The notes beneath the pieces were generated by a model. It did not search any database. It was not told where the DNA came from and saw nothing but the letters and a program-made list of their open reading frames with translations. Both the position numbers and the translations under genes were made by a program. DNA of 5,673 nucleotides from JBBDIO01 sp040880365 (GTDB lineage: Bacteria; Chloroflexota; Anaerolineae; Caldilineales; Caldilineaceae): assembly GCA_040880365.1 (NCBI GenBank), contig JBBDIO010000112.1, positions 1-5,673 on the forward strand, given 5' to 3'. Of this stretch, positions 1 through 5,673 are shown piece after piece (positions within the stretch are counted from its first letter, which is position 1; each line of letters starts with the position of its first letter).

Positions 1-258
1 CGCGCCGTATTGCTGGGGCGGGCGGCGCATGTGCCGGATACCACTGTGACGCCGGTGGGGCGCATGGCGATTTTGCGTGAATTGGTGACCAGCACGTTGG
101 TCTATCAGCCGGGCGCGGCCCAGCGCGAAGTGCAGGCGATGACCGAGCTTGTGCAGCGCGTGCCCGCCTTTCAACTTAACCTGGGCACGAACTGGGCGCA
201 GATTCCCCAGGTGATTCGCCAGACACTGGACGAGTTGACAGGCAGCGTCTCGCGCTAG
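1..258 (+). CDS. C-terminal part of an HprK-like (HPr kinase-related) protein, 5' truncated
   Basis: The frame is open from the first base and ends at a TAG at 256-258, giving the last 85 residues of a longer protein that starts outside the window. The visible part is soluble and mostly helical in character. It carries a segment 'MAILRELVTSTL' and ends with a run like 'VPAFQLNLG' followed by 'IPQVIRQTLDEL'. A tail of the form 'VPxyxLxxgxdlxxIPxxI' is what I associate with HprK-related serine kinase-like proteins found in RiPP, especially lasso-peptide, clusters. The diagnostic P-loop would lie upstream and cannot be seen, so neither kinase activity nor its substrate is shown here. An internal ATG at 64 is inside conserved-looking sequence and is unlikely to be the start. 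It is followed after 77 bases by a sulfotransferase on the same strand, consistent with one operon. The family call is by resemblance of the tail only. Confidence 0.6.
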   Translation, partial: RAVLLGRAAHVPDTTVTPVGRMAILRELVTSTLVYQPGAAQREVQAMTELVQRVPAFQLNLGTNWAQIPQVIRQTLDELTGSVSR

Positions 259-335
259 GCCATAGGGCATAGCGGGCGTTCGGGTTTTTGCGGGCAGGTC
301 TTGGTTAACATGAAGCGTAGACTATCGAGGAAAAG
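259..335 (+). other. Intergenic gap between HprK-like gene and first sulfotransferase
   Basis: These 77 bases hold the ribosome binding site of the following gene and no ORF that looks coding. A T-run (gggttttt, near 281-288) is present, but no GC-rich inverted repeat precedes it, so I do not call a terminator. I also found no well-spaced -35/-10 pair. The genes on either side are therefore most simply read as co-transcribed, although a weak internal promoter cannot be excluded. Confidence 0.5.
327..330 (+). promoter_or_regulatory. Ribosome binding site of first sulfotransferase
   Basis: GAGG, followed by a purine-rich AAAAG and then the ATG at 336, leaving a 5-base spacer. This is the clearest Shine-Dalgarno-like site in the window. 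It supports the ATG at 336, which also places the PAPS-binding loop at the usual distance from the N-terminus. Confidence 0.65.
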
Positions 336-1250
336 ATGACACGACTCCCCAATTTTCTAATTATCGGCAAGGCGAAATCGGGCACGTCGGCGTTATACAC
401 CGCCATGCGCAGCCATCCTCAGGTCTTTATGCCGGCTCTCAAGGAACCGGGTTTTTTTGGCTACGAAATGGATTCGTTTGCATTTCTCGGGATGGAAGCG
501 TTACGGATGAATCGAATCGATAATCTGGATGCCTATCGCCGGCTCTTCGCGAATGTAACGACCGAAACGGCCATTGGCGAAGCCTCTACCCTCTATCTCT
601 TTCCCGAATATGCCGCGGTGGCCGCCGAATCCATTCATCGGCATGTGCCCGAAATGCGGCTGATTGCGATTCTGCGCCATCCTGCCGAATATGTGCATTC
701 CATCTACCATTTTTGGCGCATGTTTGATGGAATGGAATCTGCGCCGACCCTGGAAGGTGCCCTGGCGCTGGAAGCAGAGCGGCGGCAGGCGGGAATCGAT
801 TCCGGACTCTGGTATCTGGAGGGGGCGCGCAATTACACGCAACTGCGGGCCTATTATGACCGTTTTCCGCGGGCGCAGATCAAGGTGTTGCTGTATGAAG
901 ATTGGCGAAATCAGCCCGCCCAGACGTTGGCGACGCTATTGTCGTTTATTGGCGTGGATCCCGAAGCGGCGCGCATCGAACCGACGCCGGTCAATGTGAC
1001 CCGTGTCCAGCGCATCCCCTGGGTGCGCAAACTGATTGGGATGCCTCATCCGCTGCTGGATCTGGCGCGAAAATTTGTGCCTGCCCCGTTGCGCAAAGCG
1101 GTGGCACTGCGCTTGCAGGCGTGGAATCGTAACGGATCACCGCCTCCACTTTCCGCGGCCACTCGCCGCATGATTGTAGATGCCACGCGCGAGGATATAC
1201 TCAAAACCCAGGAGCTGATTGGGCGGGATCTGTCGCATTGGTTGCGCTAA
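336..1250 (+). CDS. PAPS-dependent sulfotransferase (paralog 1)
   Basis: A cytosolic-type sulfotransferase of 304 residues, predicted to move a sulfuryl group from 3'-phosphoadenosine-5'-phosphosulfate (PAPS) to a hydroxyl or amine of an acceptor that cannot be named from sequence. The 5'-phosphosulfate-binding loop is at residues 11-18 (GKAKSGTS, with K14 the expected phosphate-contacting lysine). A 'KEPGFF' motif follows at 36-41 and 'GEAS' at 81-84. The 3'-phosphate-binding motif is at 114-124, with R114 and S122 at the canonical eight-residue spacing. The C-terminal 'LIGRDLSHWL' (294-303) matches the usual ending of bacterial Sulfotransfer family proteins, so the gene looks full length and intact. 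There is no signal peptide or membrane segment. The ATG start has a good ribosome binding site. It is paralogous to the next gene: 15 of the first 20 and 16 of the last 20 residues are identical. Sitting between an HprK-like gene and a glycosyltransferase/exporter pair suggests tailoring of a secreted product. Confidence 0.92.
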   Translation: MTRLPNFLIIGKAKSGTSALYTAMRSHPQVFMPALKEPGFFGYEMDSFAFLGMEALRMNRIDNLDAYRRLFANVTTETAIGEASTLYLFPEYAAVAAESIHRHVPEMRLIAILRHPAEYVHSIYHFWRMFDGMESAPTLEGALALEAERRQAGIDSGLWYLEGARNYTQLRAYYDRFPRAQIKVLLYEDWRNQPAQTLATLLSFIGVDPEAARIEPTPVNVTRVQRIPWVRKLIGMPHPLLDLARKFVPAPLRKAVALRLQAWNRNGSPPPLSAATRRMIVDATREDILKTQELIGRDLSHWLR

Positions 1251-1318
1251 TTGCGATCTTGTTGCCCATTTTCGCGTACCGATAAGTCTTGCTGCATTCT
1301 GAGAGCCAAAATATAACT
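1251..1318 (+). other. Short intergenic gap between the two sulfotransferases
   Basis: Sixty-eight bases with no terminator-like hairpin and no convincing promoter. It contains a GAGAG at 1301-1305, 13 bases before the ATG at 1319, which is a poor spacing for a ribosome binding site. It also holds an in-frame TTG at 1289 that would lengthen the next protein by ten residues; that extension has no counterpart in the paralog. Confidence 0.5.
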
Positions 1319-2230
1319 ATGGGCCGACTCCCCGATTTCTTCATATTGGGCAAAGCCAAATCGGGCACGACCGCGCTGTATGCGGCGCTGAACGCGCACC
1401 CTGCGGTCTTCATGTCGTATCCCAAAGAACCCTGCTTTTTTGTGTGCGAAGACGGTCCCGTCTATTATCGCGGCGACTTGCACATTGCAGGGATTTCAGA
1501 TTTGCATGAATATCGCGGGCTATTTGCCGGGGCAACGACCGAAACGGCAGTGGGCGAGGCTTCGCCCCAATATCTCTTTCCCGATTTGGCGCCGCGCGCC
1601 GCGGCGGCCATCCAGCGCCATGTGCCCCAGGCCCGCCTGGTTGCCATCATTCGCCATCCGGCAGAATATGTACATTCCTATTACCACTTTTCGCGCAGTC
1701 TGGATTCGGACCCGGCCCCCAGTGTGGAGCAGGCGCTGGCCGAGGAAAAAGCCGGCGCGCGGGCGGGGATGCATCCGGGGCTGCGTTTGTTGGAAAGCAG
1801 CGGATCCTATGACCCTCTGCGGGCGTATTATGAACGGTTTGCCGCGGGACAGATCCGCGTCTATCTGTATGAGGAATGGCGACAGCAACCGGCGCAGGTG
1901 TTGGCCGATTTGTTTACGTTTTTGGGTGTCGAGCCTGTCGATCCCGCGGCGCGGTTGGAACAACCGGCGCGCATCGGCGTGACCGGCTACGCGCGCATTC
2001 CCTATTTGCGGTGGCTCATGGGCAAGTCGCATCCGCTGATGCAGCTCGTGCGCAAATTTGTCCCGGCCCACTGGCGCAAACCGCTTGCCCAGCGGGTGCG
2101 CAGCTGGAATCGCACCGCGCCGCCGCCGCTGCCCTCCGCGACACGCCAGATGATTGTCGCGGCCATGCGTGAGGACATCCTCAAAACCCAGGATCTGATT
2201 GGCAAGGATTTAACCCATTGGCTGACTTGA
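1319..2230 (+). CDS. PAPS-dependent sulfotransferase (paralog 2)
   Basis: A second sulfotransferase of 303 residues with the same architecture as its neighbour. The PAPS 5'-phosphosulfate loop is at 11-18 (GKAKSGTT, K14), 'KEPCFF' at 36-41, 'GEAS' at 79-82, the 3'-phosphate motif at 112-122 with R112 and S120, and the closing 'LIGKDLTHWL' at 293-302. All expected cofactor-binding residues are present, so the enzyme should be active. I chose the ATG at 1319 because it aligns exactly with the start of paralog 1 (MTRLPNF versus MGRLPDF). A TTG at 1289 is in frame but adds ten unmatched residues. The two proteins diverge most after KEPxFF (about residues 42-62) and in the middle (about 127-165). 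Divergence there with conserved cofactor sites fits a different acceptor or position on the acceptor, which is inference. Its 3' end overlaps the glycosyltransferase start by 13 bases, implying translational coupling. Confidence 0.92.
   Translation: MGRLPDFFILGKAKSGTTALYAALNAHPAVFMSYPKEPCFFVCEDGPVYYRGDLHIAGISDLHEYRGLFAGATTETAVGEASPQYLFPDLAPRAAAAIQRHVPQARLVAIIRHPAEYVHSYYHFSRSLDSDPAPSVEQALAEEKAGARAGMHPGLRLLESSGSYDPLRAYYERFAAGQIRVYLYEEWRQQPAQVLADLFTFLGVEPVDPAARLEQPARIGVTGYARIPYLRWLMGKSHPLMQLVRKFVPAHWRKPLAQRVRSWNRTAPPPLPSATRQMIVAAMREDILKTQDLIGKDLTHWLT
2204..2208 (+). promoter_or_regulatory. Ribosome binding site within sulfotransferase 2, serving the glycosyltransferase
   Basis: AAGGA lies inside the last codons of the upstream sulfotransferase, 9 bases before a TTG at 2218. 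No ATG or GTG is available ahead of the conserved glycosyltransferase N-terminus, so this site is the main argument for the TTG at 2218 over another TTG at 2227, for which the spacer would be 18 bases. Confidence 0.5.
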
Positions 2231-3783
2231 AGAAGCGCGCGCCCATTAGCGTGGTGATACCCGTCTATAATGCCGCGGCCTATGTTGTGGCGGCGTTGGA
2301 AAGTGTTGTGGCCCAAAGCCTGTGGCCTGTCGAAATTATTGTGGTGGATGACGGATCGACCGATGATTCGGCGGCGCGGGTGGCGCGCTTTGCCCAATCG
2401 GCCCCGCTGCCGGTGCGCCTGTTGCGCCAGGAAAATCAGGGGAATGCCGTAGCCAAAAATGTGGGAATCGCGGCGGCCCAGGGCGAATTTTTGGCCTTTC
2501 TGGATGCCGATGATCTGTGGCTGCCGGGCAAACTGGCCCAGCAAATGGCCGCGTTGCAAGACGACCCTGCGCGCGGCTATGTGTTGTGTCACATGCGCGC
2601 GCGGCTCGAACCGGGCACCCAGTGGCCTGCCCATCTCAATCGGACGCACTATGCCCAGGACCCGCTGCTCTATGCGCCCAGCGCACTGCTGGCCCGGCGC
2701 GGCCTGTTCGAGTCTGTGGGTGATTCTGTAAATGGCTCTGTGGGGATTGATCCTGCGCCGCGCCACACGGTCGGGCTGTTCGATGCCGACTATCAATTTG
2801 GCAACGACGGCGATTGGTTTTTGCGCGCTCGCGATGCCCAGGTACTCATGACGGTCGTGCCTGCCGTATTGGTGGAAAAGCGCATTCATGGCACGAATGT
2901 CACCCATCAGACCGCCACCATGAATCGTGAACTTTTTCGCGGGCTGCGCGCATCGCTGCACAGGCGGCGTACCCAGCCCGATACGCCAGATGCTCCCGCT
3001 GCGCTCTCCTGCCCCCCGGTCGCAGACACAGGTGCGGATACGGGTGCGACGCGGGGATCGCGCGCATGTTTGCCGATAACGGTCATCATCCCGGTCTATA
3101 ATGGGGCACGCTACATCGCCGCCGCGCTGGCGAGTGTGCTGGCGCAGACGGTCCCGCCCCAGCGTGTGATTGTGGTGGACGATGGATCGACCGACGATAC
3201 CCGCGCGGCGGTTGCGCCTTTTATCCTGCCGGCTGCTGACTCGACTGTCGGCCCGGCGAGTACTTCTGTACACTACTGTTTCCAGCCCAATCAGGGCGCG
3301 TCGGCGGCCATCAACCACGGTGTGGCCCAGGCAACCACCGACTTTCTGGCGTTCCTGGATGCCGACGATCTGTGGGAACCTGCCAAGTTGGCACAACAAT
3401 GGGCCTGTTTTCTGGATGACCCGACGCGGGAGGCTGTGTTCGGGCATGTGCGCCAGTTTGTCAGCCCCGAAATTGAAGAAGACGCGGCGCGCAAGCTGCG
3501 CTATGGCCGAGAAGTGGTTGCCGGACACAGTCTCACCAGCATGTTGATCCGGTGCGCGTCCTGGGCGCGCATAGGGCCGTTGGATCCGGCAATTAAGGCC
3601 GGTTTTGTAGAGTGGTTGCCCCGCGCCCAGCAGATGGGGTTGCGCACGATAATGCTCGAAGCTGTGGTCGCGTTGCGGCGCATTCACGATACCAATGTGA
3701 GCATTCGCGACCGAGGTGCGGTACAATCCGACTATTTCCGTATTCTCAAGAACAATCTGGACCGGAGACGTAAATCTGAATGA
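2218..3783 (+). CDS. Tandem-domain family 2 (GT-A) glycosyltransferase
   Basis: A 521-residue protein with two complete GT-A family 2 domains, predicted to transfer sugars from nucleotide-sugar donors to an unidentified acceptor in the cytoplasm. Domain 1 (about 9-250) has 'VVIPVYN' at 12-18, DDGS at 44-47, the metal-binding D96-A-D98, 'NDGDW' at 196-200 with a candidate catalytic acid or base, and RIH at 222-224. Domain 2 (about 285-518) repeats the order: 'VIIPVYN' at 289-295, DDGS at 321-324, D381-A-D383, 'FVEW' at 463-466 where E465 may replace the acidic residue of domain 1, and RIH at 488-490. A Pro/Ala/Asp/Thr-rich linker (about 251-284) separates them. Both domains end in a similar RR-rich helix, as expected if two genes fused. 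No membrane segment is visible. The start is TTG at 2218, overlapping the upstream sulfotransferase by 13 bases; TTG at 2227, which overlaps the TGA stop, is the alternative. The donor sugar and linkage cannot be read from sequence. Confidence 0.9.
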   Translation: MADLKKRAPISVVIPVYNAAAYVVAALESVVAQSLWPVEIIVVDDGSTDDSAARVARFAQSAPLPVRLLRQENQGNAVAKNVGIAAAQGEFLAFLDADDLWLPGKLAQQMAALQDDPARGYVLCHMRARLEPGTQWPAHLNRTHYAQDPLLYAPSALLARRGLFESVGDSVNGSVGIDPAPRHTVGLFDADYQFGNDGDWFLRARDAQVLMTVVPAVLVEKRIHGTNVTHQTATMNRELFRGLRASLHRRRTQPDTPDAPAALSCPPVADTGADTGATRGSRACLPITVIIPVYNGARYIAAALASVLAQTVPPQRVIVVDDGSTDDTRAAVAPFILPAADSTVGPASTSVHYCFQPNQGASAAINHGVAQATTDFLAFLDADDLWEPAKLAQQWACFLDDPTREAVFGHVRQFVSPEIEEDAARKLRYGREVVAGHSLTSMLIRCASWARIGPLDPAIKAGFVEWLPRAQQMGLRTIMLEAVVALRRIHDTNVSIRDRGAVQSDYFRILKNNLDRRRKSE

Positions 3784-5673
3784 CGTTGCGTCCAATGCGT
3801 ACCAAGCAAGAAGGCTTGTTTGATCCGGGCAAGCATTTGCGTCAATTGCGATATGTGCCCCGCACGATGGGGCTTATCTGGCAGGCGGCGCCCTTGTATA
3901 TGAGCATCACCCTTGTGCTGTTGGTGATCCAGGGCATATTGCCGGTTGTTTCCGTCTATCTCACGCGCGAATTGGTGGATAGCCTGGTGCCTGCGATTCA
4001 GAATGTGGGCGATGTGGCCGCCATGCGCCATGCCATTCTGGTGGCGGTTGCGATGGGTGGCGTGTTGATAGCCAACGAAGTGCTGGTCAATGGCAGCGGC
4101 TATGTGCGTACAATTCTGGGCGAATCGGTGCAGGATCATATGAGTGATCTCATCCATCGTCAGGCCATTTCGCTGGATCTCCAGTATTACGAATCGCCCA
4201 GCTATTATGACCAGTTTCACCGCGCCAGTATCGAAGCGGCAGACCGGCCGATTAACTTGTTGGATCGGCTGGGGGCCGCCTTGCAAAGCACGATTACGCT
4301 GTTTGCGATGGCGGGGGTTCTGCTCACGTTTGCGTGGTGGATGCCGATTCTGCTGATTGTCGGCACATTGCCATCGTTGTGGGTGGCGTTGCGGGCCAGC
4401 TATCGGTTCCATCGCTGGCGGCTGCGGCGCACGGTGGAACTGCGGCGGCTGGGCTATTTTACCAACATGCTTTCCACCGACCGCCCGGCACCGGAGATTC
4501 GCCTCTTTGGGTTGGGCGAACATTTTCGCCAGGCCCACCGCAATCTGCGCACGCTGTTGCGCGGCGAACGTCTGCAACTTTCGCGCCAGCAGATGCTGGG
4601 CCAACTCAGCGCGGGGGGCACCGGGCTGCTCAGTCTTGGTGTTGCCCTGGGCTGGATGTTGTGGCAGGCGTTTTTGGGCCGTTTTTCGCTGGGCGATCTT
4701 GCCATGTTCTACCAGGCTATGAACCAGGGCCAAAGCCTGATGCGCACCATTTTGCGCGGCGTGGGTGAAATTTACTGGAATCTGCTCTATCTGGATGATC
4801 TGTTTGCCTTTTTAGAGCTGCGCCCCCAGATTGTCGATCCTGCCGAGCCGGTGACACCGGCACCCGGTCTGCGCGAGGGCATTCGGCTGGAGAATATTAC
4901 GTTTCACTATCCGGGCAGCGAAGATCCTGCGCTGCACAATTTTAATCTGACGCTGCCTGCCGGGCAGATTGTGGCGATTGTGGGCGAAAATGGCGCGGGC
5001 AAGAGCACGCTGACCAAGCTCCTTTGTCGTTTCTATGATCCGACCGAGGGCACGATTACCTGGGATGGAACCGACCTGCGCGCGATGGCGCTGGATGACT
5101 TGCGGCGGCGCATTACCATTCTGTTTCAACAGCCGTTGGCCTTTCACGAAACCGTTGCCGACAATATTGCATTTGGCGATTTTGCCGCCGGGTTGACGCG
5201 CGCCCAGATCGAAGAGGCCGCGGCGCAGGCCGGCGCCGAAGCCATTGTCAACAAGCTGCCCCAGGGCTATGATACGTTGCTGGGTAAGTTGTTTGGCAGT
5301 ATGGAATTGAGCATCGGCGAATGGCAGCGCGTGGCGTTGGCCCGCGCCTTTGCCCGTGAAGCCAACCTGATCATTCTGGATGAACCGACCAGCGCCATGG
5401 ATTCGTGGGCCGAAGCGTCGTGGATGCAACAATTTCGCTCGCTGGTGGCAGACCAGACCGCGCTCATTATCACTCACCGCTTCACGACTGCCATGCAGGC
5501 CGATATCATCCATGTGATGGTCGATGGGCGCATTGTGGAATCGGGCAGCCATGCTGAATTGGTGGCGCAGGATGGACGCTATGCGGATTCGTGGCGGCGA
5601 CAGATGCACGACATCCCGCAGAAGGATATCCCCCAGAAGGATGTCCCCCAGAACGATGTCTCACAGAAGGATA
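3780..5673 (+). CDS. ABC exporter half-transporter (membrane domain fused to ATPase), 3' truncated by window end
   Basis: An open frame starting at ATG 3780, overlapping the glycosyltransferase stop as ATGA, and continuing for 631 codons without a stop to the window edge. A GGAG at 3764-3767 is 12 bases upstream. The N-terminal half (about 1-340) is an exporter-type membrane domain with hydrophobic segments near 38-61, 83-104, 170-187, 188-205 and 275-299 and a weaker sixth near 303-325. The ATPase half (about 366-605) has Walker A GENGAGKST at 402-410, Q-loop Q450, signature LSIGE followed by WQR at 510-517, Walker B LIILDE at 530-535, D-loop SAMD at 538-541 and switch H566. It probably works as a homodimer in the inner membrane, exporting the product modified by the upstream enzymes; this substrate link is inferred from position only. 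There is no peptidase C39 domain at the N-terminus, so leader removal would need another protein. The signature departs from LSGGQ, and a repetitive tail begins at residue 611. Confidence 0.93.
   Translation, partial: MTLRPMRTKQEGLFDPGKHLRQLRYVPRTMGLIWQAAPLYMSITLVLLVIQGILPVVSVYLTRELVDSLVPAIQNVGDVAAMRHAILVAVAMGGVLIANEVLVNGSGYVRTILGESVQDHMSDLIHRQAISLDLQYYESPSYYDQFHRASIEAADRPINLLDRLGAALQSTITLFAMAGVLLTFAWWMPILLIVGTLPSLWVALRASYRFHRWRLRRTVELRRLGYFTNMLSTDRPAPEIRLFGLGEHFRQAHRNLRTLLRGERLQLSRQQMLGQLSAGGTGLLSLGVALGWMLWQAFLGRFSLGDLAMFYQAMNQGQSLMRTILRGVGEIYWNLLYLDDLFAFLELRPQIVDPAEPVTPAPGLREGIRLENITFHYPGSEDPALHNFNLTLPAGQIVAIVGENGAGKSTLTKLLCRFYDPTEGTITWDGTDLRAMALDDLRRRITILFQQPLAFHETVADNIAFGDFAAGLTRAQIEEAAAQAGAEAIVNKLPQGYDTLLGKLFGSMELSIGEWQRVALARAFAREANLIILDEPTSAMDSWAEASWMQQFRSLVADQTALIITHRFTTAMQADIIHVMVDGRIVESGSHAELVAQDGRYADSWRRQMHDIPQKDIPQKDVPQNDVSQKD
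5610..5673 (+). repeat. 15-base in-frame tandem repeat encoding a D-[IV]-[PS]-Q-[KN] pentapeptide
   Basis: Four consecutive 15-base units (5610-5624, 5625-5639, 5640-5654, 5655-5669) followed by the first bases of a fifth at the window edge. They encode DIPQK, DIPQK, DVPQN and DVSQK. Because the unit is a multiple of three, copy-number change keeps the frame. The repeat starts just after the expected end of the ATPase domain, so it forms a hydrophilic C-terminal tail on the exporter. The total number of units is unknown because the window ends inside the array. Confidence 0.88.

Noticed and set aside
259..300. Possible terminator with T-run after the HprK-like gene
   Set aside because: A short T-run exists, but I could find no GC-rich inverted repeat before it that would form a stem.
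301..325. Possible promoter (TTGGTT followed by TAGACT)
   Set aside because: The spacing between the two boxes is about 11 bases, far short of the usual 16-18, and the match is weak.
1289..1318. TTG start extending sulfotransferase 2 by ten residues
   Set aside because: The added residues have no match in the paralog, whereas ATG 1319 aligns exactly with the paralog's start.
1251..1318. Search for a short precursor peptide gene between the sulfotransferases
   Set aside because: The gap is 68 bases, with no short ORF having both a ribosome binding site and a leader/core-like composition.
2002..3795. 597-codon open frame on the - strand
   Set aside because: It lies opposite the glycosyltransferase and part of sulfotransferase 2, both with clear motifs. 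Its translation is rich in Arg, His and Gln with no recognisable domain, as expected from antisense of GC-rich codons.
3732..4733. 333-codon open frame on the - strand
   Set aside because: Antisense to the membrane domain of the exporter; translation is Gln/His/Arg-rich and has no motif or hydrophobic pattern of its own.
4812..5609. 265-codon open frame on the - strand
   Set aside because: Antisense to the exporter ATPase domain, whose Walker A, signature, Walker B and switch His are unambiguous on the + strand.

Overview
The window is a compact, one-directional gene cassette on the + strand of a moderately GC-rich bacterium. I recognise no RNA gene, insertion sequence, CRISPR array or convincing terminator. 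The protein families suggest a Chloroflexota-type organism: an HPr-kinase-like protein, stand-alone PAPS sulfotransferases, family 2 glycosyltransferases, and an exporter with an LSxGEWQ-like signature. That placement rests on memory of similar neighbourhoods and is tentative.

Layout, left to right. (1) Bases 1-258 hold the C-terminal end of a protein whose start lies outside the window. Its tail resembles HPr kinase/phosphorylase-like (HprK-related) proteins. (2) After a 77-base gap comes a 304-residue PAPS-dependent sulfotransferase (336-1250). (3) After a 68-base gap comes a second, clearly paralogous sulfotransferase (1319-2230). (4) Overlapping its 3' end is a 521-residue protein made of two complete GT-A family 2 glycosyltransferase domains in tandem (2218-3783). 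(5) Overlapping that by four bases (ATGA) is a fused membrane-plus-ATPase ABC exporter half-transporter (3780 to beyond the window end). It is open for 631 codons and runs off the right edge inside a tandem pentapeptide repeat.

The tight spacing, the two overlaps and the shared strand point to one transcription unit. The gene set (HprK-like kinase, sulfotransferases, glycosyltransferase, exporter) is what one expects for decorating and exporting a small molecule. In established lasso-peptide loci, HprK-like kinases, sulfotransferases, glycosyltransferases and ABC exporters accompany the core maturation genes. None of the core genes (precursor peptide, PqqD/RRE protein, transglutaminase-like protease, asparagine-synthetase-like cyclase) is inside this window, so a RiPP assignment is an inference that depends on the flanking sequence. 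An alternative is sulfation and glycosylation of a cell-surface glycan or glycolipid.

A recurring theme is duplication: two adjacent sulfotransferases, two glycosyltransferase domains in one polypeptide, and a 15-base repeat at the end of the exporter.
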